In this document: positions 4,806 through 10,853 of the stretch, one piece after another
Numbering within the stretch: the first letter of the stretch is position 1
Layout: each line of letters starts with the position of its first letter
NCBI GenBank assembly: GCA_009916335.1
Contig: SAAR01000094.1
Span: forward strand, 1-11,007
DNA from: Erysipelotrichia bacterium
Lineage (GTDB): Bacteria; Bacillota_I; Bacilli_A; Erysipelotrichales; Erysipelotrichaceae
Length of the DNA stretch: 11,007 bases
Direction of reading: 5' to 3'
Notes under the pieces: model-generated
The model's database searches: none
Told to the model about the DNA's origin: nothing
The model's input: the letters and a program-made list of their open reading frames with translations, nothing else
Made by a program: the position numbers and the translations under genes

Positions 4806-5262
4806 CTTTGTTGTTATTTGAGTTAAACATAAAGACAATGTATGCGACAGCGTGAACTCATACTCTAGATCTTTTAATATTGTTGGGGATAACTAAATTG
4901 ATTTTAGAAATCTCTCAATAATCTATTGTACTATACACACTGCCGCATTAAAGTTGAAATTAACAGAAAGATCGTTATAAAGATCTTTAAATTATATCTC
5001 TCTGTTGGTCTGTCGCTGAAGCTTGACCTACTTATTCTGCAATGGATTCGAACCCATTTTAGAACGCATTTAAGATAATTTTTAGCTGTGATTTCTTGCA
5101 AGCGATTCCAATTCAGTGCTAGAATGTTTACTTAACATTAACTTTTACCGACAAAATCAATCACTCAAAAAAGTAAAATACATACCTTGATAGTACATAC
5201 TACCCCTTATCAATGCTAAAGAGAGTTGTGACTCCCTAAAAATTACCCAGCAAACGTATATT
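4806..5262 (-). other. Structured intergenic region with orphan T-arm-like hairpin
   Basis: A 457-base gap without a credible gene. On the minus strand, in order: AGGGAGT-CACA-ACTCTCT (5237-5220, with a G-U pairing only on this strand), GGTAG/CTATC (5204-5189), AATGG-GTTCGAAT-CCATT (5058-5041) extended by GTTCT/AGAAT across a 2x2 internal loop (5065-5034), GGTC/GACC (5028-5007), and a perfect AAAGATC-TTTATAAC-GATCTTT (4988-4967) enclosed by AACAG/CTGTT. The T-arm-like element has the tRNA consensus GTTCGAAT but an 8-base loop. A 93-base type II tRNA ending near 5034 can be sketched from ATTCT, but its D and anticodon arms do not pair. Interpretation open: ncRNA, leader or decayed tRNA. Confidence 0.5.
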
Positions 5263-6744
5263 CTACGCTTTAATTTCAACTTTAGAATTGTTAAAAGCAT
5301 TGATTATACTTCTAATAATTTTTTCATTTATTGGAATACCTTTTAGTATAGCTTTATTGATTTGAATTGCTATTAGCATTTCAGCAACAGTTCGACTATA
5401 GTTAAATGTAGGAGTAAGCATCCTATATTCAACTGTATGATGTTCATCACAAGTTTTTACGTTTGTTAAAAACAGTAATAACGATGAAACGAAATCAAAA
5501 TTAGTCATTCCAAAAAACGAAAGTACCTCTTTCCAAATCAATGGAATATCTATTCCGTTAATAAAATTTTTTAATTCAGAGTTACAAAGAAATCCATTAC
5601 CCCAATAGTCGTTTAAAGTTTTGTGGAGTTTTATTAATGGTATGTTCTTTTCATTTTCTTCGTAACTATCACTAAGGTAACTAAAAATGTTATTAATCAT
5701 CATATTATGATAACCCAAACACTCTTTATTTACATTCTTTATTATGCGAGTATAACTATTGTTATATCGATGATCTAAATGAACATGAATGGAGCTTTCA
5801 TTTGTTAAATTTGTACTTTTACGCATTTCTTCAACAATCTGATAAAACCCAGTTAATCCTTTTATTCCATCCAGTCTAATGCGATTTTCATTTAGTCTTG
5901 AATGACAATCACCATCCCAACCCACATCGTATGACAAGATTCCTTTTTTTAACAAATGTTTGTACTTTTGCTTTTTGTATAACATTTGCTTTGTTTTTCG
6001 ATATACACCTCCATATAAAGGACGTTTACTTTCTATGATATGTCTTTTCTGATAATATTCAATTTCTACTCCAAATGTCATTCGTTTTTTGTTACTAATA
6101 ACTTTTGTTGTTTCTTCAAATAATAAGATCTTCAGTAAAGCATATGATAAATATAGACAGAATATATCCCGCATTGTATGTGTTGATGGGATTATTAGCT
6201 CAAAATGTTTAATATATCCACAATGCTGCCTAGATAACTGTCTTAATATCATTGACATATTGTTTCCGCAATAAATATCAGGCTGCCATAAAGGATTCAT
6301 ATAAATAACTCTAAAATCTATATCTCTAGATCCAGTATATGTGATACGGTTTAACAGACTGGTATCTAATTTACGGTATAATCTTTCATATACCCACTGG
6401 TGTTGTTTGTCGTTACAATTTGTGTTTAATATTAGTTTATTTTCAACACCCGGTTTTATAGAGAATTCACTAAGAAAGTCCAAATATGTATAATTTGTAT
6501 TTTTTTCTACAAATAATCGAAGATCATTTATAGATTCAAAACTTAAATCTTCTTTTGAGAAACTTTCATCATTCATTCTAGGTTCATAAACAATCTTTTT
6601 CTCACATTCAACCATTTCTTCAGGAAATAGTTTTTTAACAAATGTGTGTATGTAAGGCATGTACTTTCTATTATTTCTCTTAAAAGTATTAAACTCTGTT
6701 GGAGAAGTAAGTAATGCTTCAATCAATTCTTCTTGAAAATTCAT
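5263..6744 (-). CDS. Amidoligase-like protein (Amidoligase_2 type), 493 aa
   Basis: The C-terminal half matches the putative amidoligase family of the COOH-NH2 ligase (glutamine synthetase-like) fold. Visible motifs are TFGVEIEYY (about 223-231, the GxExE motif), WDGDCHSRLNENRIRLDGIKG (about 276-296), SSIHVHLDH (about 317-325, the HxH motif) and TVEYRMLTPTFNYSR (about 437-451, the ExR motif). Members are thought to join a carboxylate to an amine using ATP, often modifying proteins or cell-wall peptides. The first 220 residues are a separate domain I do not recognise. I start at ATG 6744; the frame extends nine codons further to a TTG at 6771, but that lies in the loop of the hairpin at 6760-6789. 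Substrate unknown. The glycine usually before the HxH is replaced by SSI, so activity is not assured. Confidence 0.78.
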   Translation of the reverse strand: MNFQEELIEALLTSPTEFNTFKRNNRKYMPYIHTFVKKLFPEEMVECEKKIVYEPRMNDESFSKEDLSFESINDLRLFVEKNTNYTYLDFLSEFSIKPGVENKLILNTNCNDKQHQWVYERLYRKLDTSLLNRITYTGSRDIDFRVIYMNPLWQPDIYCGNNMSMILRQLSRQHCGYIKHFELIIPSTHTMRDIFCLYLSYALLKILLFEETTKVISNKKRMTFGVEIEYYQKRHIIESKRPLYGGVYRKTKQMLYKKQKYKHLLKKGILSYDVGWDGDCHSRLNENRIRLDGIKGLTGFYQIVEEMRKSTNLTNESSIHVHLDHRYNNSYTRIIKNVNKECLGYHNMMINNIFSYLSDSYEENEKNIPLIKLHKTLNDYWGNGFLCNSELKNFINGIDIPLIWKEVLSFFGMTNFDFVSSLLLFLTNVKTCDEHHTVEYRMLTPTFNYSRTVAEMLIAIQINKAILKGIPINEKIIRSIINAFNNSKVEIKA

Positions 6745-6759
6745 AATATTAACTGTTTT

Positions 6760-6789
6760 ATAGGGTCTCAATATTACATGAGACCCTAT
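6760..6789 (-). promoter_or_regulatory. 11-bp perfect hairpin before amidoligase gene
   Basis: TAGGGTCTCA (6761-6770) and TGAGACCCTA (6779-6788) are perfectly complementary, and A6760-T6789 adds one pair, with an 8-base loop. It lies between the 86-aa gene and the amidoligase-like gene, ending 15 bases before the ATG at 6744. No T-run follows on either strand, so it is not a standard terminator. It may be a processing site, an mRNA stabiliser or an operator. Confidence 0.6.
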
Positions 6790-6806
6790 TTACAATAAAA
6801 TTACTT

Positions 6807-7067
6807 TTAACCGCGACGAGGTTCACCGTAGTGTCCTGTGTTGATTTTCTTTTCCTTTACAGCTTCTACCTTTTCAGGCTCCGGAACTTCTTTTTTGCCA
6901 AGAACGCCGTTGACATACTTCGCTACTGCTGGAATTTGGTAAGCCTTCGTTGTACGAATTGCTTTACAAATTTCATTTTCACTTGCATTGGCTGCGATTA
7001 GGCTTGAAGCTTTGCTTGTCTTGCTGAGATTTGCTCCATTTTCTTTCAGAATACTTTTGATTGACAT
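6807..7067 (-). CDS. Hypothetical protein, 86 aa, basic C-terminal tail
   Basis: Unrecognised. Residues 1-55 look like a small helical domain rich in Ser and Ala (SLIAANASENEICKAIRTTKAYQIPAVAKYVNGVLG). A linker KKEVPEPEKVEAVKEKK leads to the tail NTGHYGEPRRG. The proline/glutamate linker and short Gly/Arg tail look disordered. The ATG at 7067 follows AATTAAATT, with no Shine-Dalgarno site. It is immediately upstream of the amidoligase-like gene and may be co-transcribed. A substrate or partner role is possible, since amidoligases modify protein or peptide ends, but this is speculation. Confidence 0.75.
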   Translation of the reverse strand: MSIKSILKENGANLSKTSKASSLIAANASENEICKAIRTTKAYQIPAVAKYVNGVLGKKEVPEPEKVEAVKEKKINTGHYGEPRRG

Positions 7068-7214
7068 AATTTAATTGATTTAATTTATGAATAATAGGAA
7101 AATTTGCTTCTATCACAATTATAGTTGTAAAAACTATTCCACGCCTTTAGACGTGCGATGGGTGTTTAAAGCATTTGTTGTATGCAACTTCACATACTTG
7201 TAGTGTTTTAGGTA
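7068..7214 (-). other. Hairpin-rich 147-base gap
   Basis: No reading frame of useful length. Minus-strand hairpins in order: GTAGT/ACTAC starting at the TAG stop of the membrane protein, GTATG/CATAC, CACGTC-TAAA-GGCGTG (with a G-U pair) and ATAGTT-TTTAC-AACTAT. The third has the most stable look. None is followed by a clear T-run. Likely a 5' leader for the 86-aa gene. Confidence 0.4.
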
Positions 7215-7670
7215 CTACCAACCTCTTTTGTTTAATCTTGCAATTATACAATCATGAGGTATAATCTTGTAAGATATATCAAATTCAGGCACATCGGGAT
7301 CTGTAATCGTATATGTACGAATTAATTTTCCATTTGCATCTAAATTTCTATGCACTGTTACAATCTTTGCCGTTAAATAACGACCTGTTTTAGGATCTTT
7401 GTAAGATATAGTATCCCATTCTTTGTAATCTATCACAATATGTTCACTGATATCTAATTCAAGTAAAGTTAATTTACCTACTATACCGCAACAAAGTGTA
7501 AACACAAATATATTGAATATAAGGAATACCCCATTTGTTATTGGTTCATCTACTTTGGCAGTAGATAAATAAATAATTAGACAAAGCATAAAAGCACATA
7601 ACATGATGAGACTGTAACGAATAATCCACCCGTAAATAATAGGAAATTTATACATTTTCTTTAATAACAT
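7215..7670 (-). CDS. Membrane protein with two transmembrane segments, 151 aa
   Basis: Two hydrophobic helices are plain: WIIRYSLIMLCAFMLCLIIYLS (about 15-36) and GVFLIFNIFVFTLCCGIVGKL (about 47-67). A soluble domain of about 80 residues follows, with beta-strand character (GRYLTAKIVTVHRNLDANGKLIRTYTI). The start at 7670 overlaps the upstream gene by 23 bases; an ATG at 7655 would reduce this to 8 bases, giving 146 residues, and is an equal candidate. It ends with TAG, the last gene of the 7215-9767 operon. Function unknown; an inner-membrane role during infection is plausible. Confidence 0.8.
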   Translation of the reverse strand: MLLKKMYKFPIIYGWIIRYSLIMLCAFMLCLIIYLSTAKVDEPITNGVFLIFNIFVFTLCCGIVGKLTLLELDISEHIVIDYKEWDTISYKDPKTGRYLTAKIVTVHRNLDANGKLIRTYTITDPDVPEFDISYKIIPHDCIIARLNKRGW

Positions 7671-7848
7671 TGATTGTTAGACATAATGATTCCGCTTTTT
7701 GCCTAACTTCAATTTCTCTTGAAGCTAGAACACTTAAGTTGATTTCCTTTTTAGGATCTAAATGATTTACCAATTCCTTTGCGGTTCTGACCGCATCAGT
7801 TCGTAATGTACCAGGATAGCAAAATTTAACAAAGTCTGCAATTTGCAT
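7648..7848 (-). CDS. Hypothetical protein, 66 aa
   Basis: The start at ATG 7848 (MQIADFVKFCYPGTLRTD) follows the upstream stop at 7865 by 16 bases. An upstream ATG at 7971 in the same frame would add 41 residues overlapping the preceding gene by more than 100 bases, which is unlikely. The protein is helical and charged (RTAKELVNHLDPKKEINLSVLASREIEVRQKAESLCLTI), with no motif known to me. Its end overlaps the start of the two-helix membrane protein, indicating coupled translation. Confidence 0.65.
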   Translation of the reverse strand: MQIADFVKFCYPGTLRTDAVRTAKELVNHLDPKKEINLSVLASREIEVRQKAESLCLTINVIKENV

Positions 7849-7864
7849 AACTCTGTTTATGTTT

Positions 7865-8095
7865 TCACTTTTCCTTATTACAATTACAAGCTTCGTTGGT
7901 GTAAATTGTAACGGTTCCTTTTGATTCATATCCTCTAATGGTTGCGTGAATAGCACCAAGACTACCCACAATTACTTGTTGATTACTCACGGCAGCGTAT
8001 AGCTGCACTTTTCTTTTATTCTTTGGCATTTCAGCCAAAGTGAATCCTGCTTGTATAATTCTACTTTTGCAGTAATCCGTAGCGTTAGTAGGCAT
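7865..8095 (-). CDS. Hypothetical protein, 76 aa
   Basis: Unrecognised soluble protein beginning MPTNATDYCKSRIIQAGFTLAEMPKNKRKVQLYAAVSN. The middle is beta-like (QQVIVGSLGAIHATIRG; GTVTIYTNE) and the C-terminus ends ACNCNKEK. There are three cysteines (Cys9, and two in ACNC), which could bind metal but do not form a standard finger. The ATG at 8095 is one base after the stop of the 38-aa gene. It ends in TGA. Part of the 7215-9767 operon. Confidence 0.72.
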   Translation of the reverse strand: MPTNATDYCKSRIIQAGFTLAEMPKNKRKVQLYAAVSNQQVIVGSLGAIHATIRGYESKGTVTIYTNEACNCNKEK

Positions 8096-8096
8096 A

Positions 8097-8213
8097 CTAG
8101 TTTAATATTATTTCTACTCTTACCGTTTGACTAGGTCCTTTGTAATTTGTATTTAACAATTTTACGAAAGCCCCGTATATAATATACCGTACACACAAAT
8201 CATCCCATTTCAT
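8097..8213 (-). CDS. Small hypothetical protein, 38 aa
   Basis: A short frame fills what would otherwise be a 122-base gap. Its ATG at 8213 comes four bases after the TAG of the secreted-protein gene, and its TAG at 8097 is one base before the next ATG. The product begins MKWDDLCVRYIIYGAFVKLL and ends TVRVEIILN. The exact fit between neighbours is the main evidence. No motif is recognised. The hydrophobic stretch is too short and interrupted for a confident membrane segment. Confidence 0.65.
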   Translation of the reverse strand: MKWDDLCVRYIIYGAFVKLLNTNYKGPSQTVRVEIILN

Positions 8214-8217
8214 AACG

Positions 8218-8607
8218 CTAATCATTTGGATTTAAAACATACCTGACAGAAGCATTACTAAACTCTATTATAAATAATAAAGTTCCATTAGTTAATTCAT
8301 AGAAATACAAAACTACAATTTTACCCTCATTGTCCTTGGCAATTGCCCTTAATCGGGTATATTCATTTGTTTCAATTTTATTGAACTTAGAATATGTGTA
8401 TCTTTGTGGTTCTTTTGAATTGATTTCAATGAAACCTTTGTCAGTATCCCAATAGAGCATTAAATCTACTGGTGATGGTTTGGAATATCCTTGACCATGA
8501 TAAGCAAAGGATACACTTATGGGATTAAACACATAAACGCCATCCATTTGTGCATTAACACTAAATGATAGCATAAACAGAATAATTAAAGTAATTAACT
8601 TTTTCAT
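8218..8607 (-). CDS. Secreted protein with signal peptide, 129 aa
   Basis: The N-terminus MKKLITLIILFMLSFSVNA-QMDG is a textbook signal peptide: lysines, a hydrophobic core to about residue 16, and a VNA cleavage motif followed by Gln, typical of Bacteroidota secreted proteins. The mature part of about 109 residues is beta-rich and aromatic (YVFNPISVSFAYHGQGYSKPSPVDLMLYWDTDKGF; KIVVLYFYELTNGTLLFIIEF), resembling a small barrel-like periplasmic domain I cannot assign. Its ATG overlaps the stop of the 57-aa membrane protein gene as ATGA. A phage-encoded exported protein could alter the cell envelope or exclude other phages; this is inference. Confidence 0.82.
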   Translation of the reverse strand: MKKLITLIILFMLSFSVNAQMDGVYVFNPISVSFAYHGQGYSKPSPVDLMLYWDTDKGFIEINSKEPQRYTYSKFNKIETNEYTRLRAIAKDNEGKIVVLYFYELTNGTLLFIIEFSNASVRYVLNPND

Positions 8608-8777
8608 GACTTTGTTTGATTTACTGCAATAATTATGCAGATTAATGCACTTACTAAAGAAAAAAGAAATGCTACAGAATATGCAAAACTATCTTTACAA
8701 TTCATTAAGCAATAAAATGCTACAAATGCAAGGAGTATGCCTAATAGACCAATACCTTGTCGAGTTCTTTGTTTCAT
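8604..8777 (-). CDS. Small two-helix membrane protein, 57 aa
   Basis: A short frame begins with ATG at 8777, two bases after the TAA of the 162-aa gene, and ends with TGA overlapping the next start (ATGA). It reads MKQRTRQGIGLLGILLAF, then a first membrane segment (about 9-24), CMNCKDS-like polar residues, and a second segment FAYSVAFLFSLVSALICIII (about 31-50), then AVNQTKS. Positive N-terminal charge suggests N-in topology. Fit to both neighbours and clear hydrophobic pattern make it convincing despite its size. Small membrane proteins next to a secreted protein suggest an envelope-directed gene set. Confidence 0.8.
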   Translation of the reverse strand: MKQRTRQGIGLLGILLAFVAFYCLMNCKDSFAYSVAFLFSLVSALICIIIAVNQTKS

Positions 8778-8779
8778 AC

Positions 8780-9268
8780 TTATTCATAATGATAGAATAC
8801 GTGTATAAAAGCCATAATAGCACAAAACAATATACTACAACCAAGGACAATCATATATTGTAATTGATTGGGATGTAGTGCAATGTTTTCAGGAATTATT
8901 ATAAGACCTTCACTCATCAATGATTCTCTAAGTTTCATTAATAAATTAGTTTCTTCTAATACGGTACCTTTCTTTACATCCATTACCCATACTTCTTTTT
9001 GACAAGCTTTTAAATTAGCATACCATGAAGTAAGGTCTGTTGACGGTCCTTTAATGAAGAATGCTGTATTCCCGGATGTAAGTTGATTCTGTTCAATGTA
9101 TTGAATAGCTTTATCTAAATTAGTTTTTGCTAACTCAATAGAGTTTGCATTAGCTGCTAAAGATAAATACTCTTTACATTGATAATCAAATACAATAGAT
9201 CGATAAGTACCATATCCAAGACATGATACGAATAGCATGATAGAAAGACTAATTAAAATTGTTCTCAT
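8780..9268 (-). CDS. Membrane protein with N- and C-terminal helices, 162 aa
   Basis: A hydrophobic N-terminus (ILISLSIMLFVSCLGYGTY, about 4-22) and a C-terminal helix (YMIVLGCSILFCAIMAFIHVFY, about 138-159) bracket a soluble domain of about 110 residues, so the central domain probably lies on one side of the membrane. It contains a helical repeat-like stretch ELAKTNLDKAIQYIEQNQLTSGNTAFF and the signature STDLTSWYANL. I have a sense that A..NL..A..Y...N.LT.G....WY.NL is a recurring pattern in uncharacterised bacterial and phage proteins, but cannot name it. One base separates it from the upstream stop. Confidence 0.82.
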   Translation of the reverse strand: MRTILISLSIMLFVSCLGYGTYRSIVFDYQCKEYLSLAANANSIELAKTNLDKAIQYIEQNQLTSGNTAFFIKGPSTDLTSWYANLKACQKEVWVMDVKKGTVLEETNLLMKLRESLMSEGLIIIPENIALHPNQLQYMIVLGCSILFCAIMAFIHVFYHYE

Positions 9269-9269
9269 A

Positions 9270-9527
9270 TTAAAACTTGTTTAAATAGTCCTCTAATTTT
9301 AACACAGAATCACTTAATAGAGCTCTATCCCTAATTGCCCGCGAGTAATCATACTTACGAATAGTTAGTATAATTGCTGTTGCAACACTATTACGTATAG
9401 GGGTTCCATTAACATATGTGTTAATTTTTCTCAGTCTTTTATAACAATTTATGAGGCTTTTTACCTCTTTTATTGTTTTGGGTACTCTGATTGCCCACTT
9501 TGCATTTGTAAGTTCTTCTCTTGTCAT
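9270..9527 (-). CDS. Hypothetical basic protein, 85 aa
   Basis: Unrecognised. It is highly basic and helical: MTREELTNAKWAIRVPKTIKEVKSLINCYKRLRKINTY, then RNSVATAIILTIRKYDYSRAIRDRALLSDSVLKLEDYLNKF. There are no membrane segments. ATG at 9527 follows ATATCAA, the A-rich context seen at other starts here. TAA is one base before the next ATG, so translation is probably coupled. Basic and helical suits a nucleic-acid- or membrane-surface-binding protein, but nothing specific can be said. Confidence 0.75.
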   Translation of the reverse strand: MTREELTNAKWAIRVPKTIKEVKSLINCYKRLRKINTYVNGTPIRNSVATAIILTIRKYDYSRAIRDRALLSDSVLKLEDYLNKF

Positions 9528-9551
9528 TTGATATGTAATTTAAGTAAATAA

Positions 9552-9767
9552 TTATTTACAATCAATTTGTGATATATCAGGAATATCAGATTTCATTGGT
9601 AAAGGTGCTTCTTCATTATACCAATTTAATTCTAATAAATCCCAAACATTTTCAACACAAAAATCTAAATCATTAGGATCTACAAATTGTGATAAAACTG
9701 CTTGTAATCTTTCTTTTTTAGTTAAACCTTTAAGAGTTATATCTGCATTGTCTAATATCATTCCCAT
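9552..9767 (-). CDS. Hypothetical acidic protein, 71 aa
   Basis: First gene of the 7215-9767 operon, beginning MGMILDNADITLKGLTKKERLQAVLSQFV. A second ATG two codons later (MILDNAD) could be the true start. It is acidic, with a Trp/Leu-rich middle (FCVENVWDLLELNWYNEEAPLP), and ends in a short motif-like tail SDIPDISQIDCK. Small acidic early proteins often inhibit host enzymes, but that is only analogy. It is preceded by a gap containing a T-arm-bearing RNA element whose 3' strand ends about 30 bases before the ATG. Confidence 0.72.
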   Translation of the reverse strand: MGMILDNADITLKGLTKKERLQAVLSQFVDPNDLDFCVENVWDLLELNWYNEEAPLPMKSDIPDISQIDCK

Positions 9768-9795
9768 AAATTTATGTGTTATTAGGTTAATACTT

Positions 9796-9878
9796 AAAAA
9801 TTTGGGGGATTCGAACCCCCGATAGCATGTAGTGTAATAAAAACTGTTGATCCCTCTCTAATTTTTCTACATACTACC
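9796..9878 (-). ncRNA. T-arm-bearing structured RNA with 12-bp helix
   Basis: On the minus strand GGTAGTATGTAG (9878-9867) pairs with CTACATGCTATC (9832-9821) over 12 bp. Two of these pairs are G-U, which would be C-A mismatches on the other strand, so the RNA runs on minus. Directly after it comes a perfect tRNA-type T-arm, GGGGG-TTCGAAT-CCCCC (9820-9804). The tail AATTTTT (9802-9796) can pair with AAAAATT (9866-9860) in the loop, making a pseudoknot or a tRNA-like acceptor. No D-arm or anticodon stem can be drawn, so it is not a normal tRNA. It may be a tRNA mimic in the leader of the 9552-9767 gene, or a decayed tRNA. Confidence 0.6.
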
Positions 9879-9903
9879 TCCAGTTGTGATGTTTATTACC
9901 AAA

Positions 9904-9925
9904 GATCATGATCCGGATCATAATC
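9904..9925. promoter_or_regulatory. 22-bp near-perfect palindrome (candidate operator)
   Basis: The core ATGATCCGGATCAT (9908-9921) is a perfect palindrome with no spacer, extended to 22 bp (9904-9925) with one mismatched pair. A zero-loop palindrome cannot form a good RNA hairpin, so a dimeric DNA-binding protein site is more likely. It is upstream of the 7215-9767 operon and of the T-arm RNA. Confidence 0.5.
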
Positions 9926-9955
9926 TCCCGCACAATGTGATAAATATAAAACCCA

Positions 9956-10003
9956 CTACATATGCGCACATATAGTAGGTGTGTAACTCAACCCGCGGAG
10001 TTA
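9956..10003. repeat. Two adjacent hairpins
   Basis: The first is CTACATATG-CGCA-CATATAGTAG (9956-9978), nine pairs with one bulge and a tetraloop. The second is TAACTC-AACCCGCG-GAGTTA (9984-10003), six pairs with an 8-base loop. They lie within the long gap upstream of the 7215-9767 operon. The strand is not settled; neighbouring genes suggest minus. No T-run follows on either strand. Confidence 0.45.
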
Positions 10004-10031
10004 GGGACACTTATATTATACCACTACTTAT

Positions 10032-10060
10032 ACTATATTACTATAGATAAGGCATTTCAA
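10032..10060 (-). promoter_or_regulatory. Possible sigma-70-like promoter
   Basis: TTGAAA (10060-10055), a 17-base spacer and TATAGT (10037-10032) match the general bacterial -35/-10 pattern on the minus strand; a TATAAT also lies at 10020-10015. The region is very AT-rich, so chance matches are expected, and Bacteroidota vegetative promoters normally use TAnnTTTG. It would drive the gap RNA and the 7215-9767 operon. Confidence 0.25.
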
Positions 10061-10130
10061 TTAGAAATGCTGCCACCATTTTGTATTCTTTTTATCCTTA
10101 AACCCCTCACAAGGCGGAAGATATACAAAA
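10052..10130 (-). other. Structured RNA-like segment
   Basis: TTTTGTAT (10130-10123, minus) pairs with ATACAAAA (10086-10079) over 8 bp, with an inner CCTT/AAGG stem (10114-10111 with 10099-10096) and loop GTGAGGGGTTT. It is followed by a 7-bp hairpin GCATTTC-TAATT-GAAATGC (10070-10052). Together they suggest a folded leader or ncRNA. A 79-codon plus-strand frame spans this region but is not credible. Confidence 0.4.
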
Positions 10131-10262
10131 CTTCGTATTTCTCTACCTACAATATATTATTATATACTATAAATCATGGGTCTAATTGTTTACCAATATA
10201 GACAGAATGATAAGATAATATACAAAGGTATATAGATATGAAATTCTATAAAAATGTTTTCC

Positions 10263-10288
10263 AGGGCTGAGTTTGATACCCAGCCCTT
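10263..10288 (-). terminator. Hairpin terminator after 183-aa gene
   Basis: GGGCTGGG-TATCAAA-CTCAGCCC on the minus strand forms an 8-bp GC-rich stem with one G-U, ending about 10 bases before ATTTTTATAG. It starts shortly after the TAA at 10299. The T-run is offset from the stem, so termination may be partial. Confidence 0.65.
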
Positions 10289-10298
10289 ATTTATTTGC

Positions 10299-10850
10299 CT
10301 AACCTAAAGTTTTTTCTAAACCAAAATCTTTCAAAATATCATTTGACATTATGAAAGTATTGTTAAGAAGATTTTTAGAACCTTTAATGGATCTAGCAAT
10401 ATTGAGCAATGCTTGTTCGAGGGATGCTATTTTTAGTTCCTTCTCGCGTAATTGCTCAGACAGTTCACGATTTTCTTTTTCCAAGCCTTTAATATAATCA
10501 GATAATGCCATTAAAGCTGCAGGATAAGAATCATTTGATTCTTTCGTATCTGTGTTAATATCTGATATTATAGCAGACCGCTCATGTACATAAACATATT
10601 CAATGTCATGTTCATCTGCCATCTTTTCAAAGATTTCTTTACTGAAGTTAAAACCTTTAATAAGATATGTGGCATTCGGATCTTTCAATTTTTCAAACAG
10701 ATCATTTATCATAACCCTTGCTGTATTAAAGTCAACCAAAAATGAAGCCTTAATGATTTGTGCAAGTTTAAATCGATTAATGCGTGTGTCTGTAAGTTTT
10801 CCTGTGTTAACAATGTTAACTCCGATACAGTTTGATTCTTCTTTACTCAT
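10299..10850 (-). CDS. Hypothetical coiled-coil protein, 183 aa
   Basis: Unrecognised. Residues 1-100 are a mixed alpha/beta domain (GVNIVNTGKLTDTRINRFKLAQIIKASFLVDFNTARVMINDLFEKLKDPN; DIEYVYVHERSAIISD). A heptad-rich coiled coil follows at about 115-150 (YIKGLEKENRELSEQLREKELKIASLEQALLNIARS), then a short C-terminal segment ending LKDFGLEKTLG. This layout, a small folded domain plus coiled coil, is common in phage DNA-binding or scaffold proteins, but no family is evident. The ATG at 10850 is three bases after the stop of the upstream gene. A hairpin terminator follows. Confidence 0.8.
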   Translation of the reverse strand: MSKEESNCIGVNIVNTGKLTDTRINRFKLAQIIKASFLVDFNTARVMINDLFEKLKDPNATYLIKGFNFSKEIFEKMADEHDIEYVYVHERSAIISDINTDTKESNDSYPAALMALSDYIKGLEKENRELSEQLREKELKIASLEQALLNIARSIKGSKNLLNNTFIMSNDILKDFGLEKTLG

Positions 10851-10853
10851 GAT

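Noticed and set aside
5034..5126. Type II tRNA (Ser/Leu-like) ending near 5034
   Set aside because: ATTCT/AGAAT and a T-arm are present at tRNA-like spacing, but the T-loop has 8 bases and no D-arm, anticodon stem or variable stem pairs.
6089..6274. 61-codon plus-strand frame
   Set aside because: Lies entirely inside the amidoligase-like gene on the opposite strand.
8645..8863. 72-codon plus-strand frame
   Set aside because: Antisense to the 57-aa membrane protein and the end of the 162-aa protein, both of which fit the operon.
9796..9866. Ordinary tRNA ending in the GGGGG/CCCCC T-arm
   Set aside because: The spacing is near tRNA length, but no 5-bp anticodon stem or D-arm forms, whereas the 12-bp helix explains the bases.
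9962..10201. 79-codon plus-strand frame in the long gap
   Set aside because: It would be the only plus-strand gene, has no convincing start context, crosses several hairpins, and its composition looks like translated AT-rich DNA.
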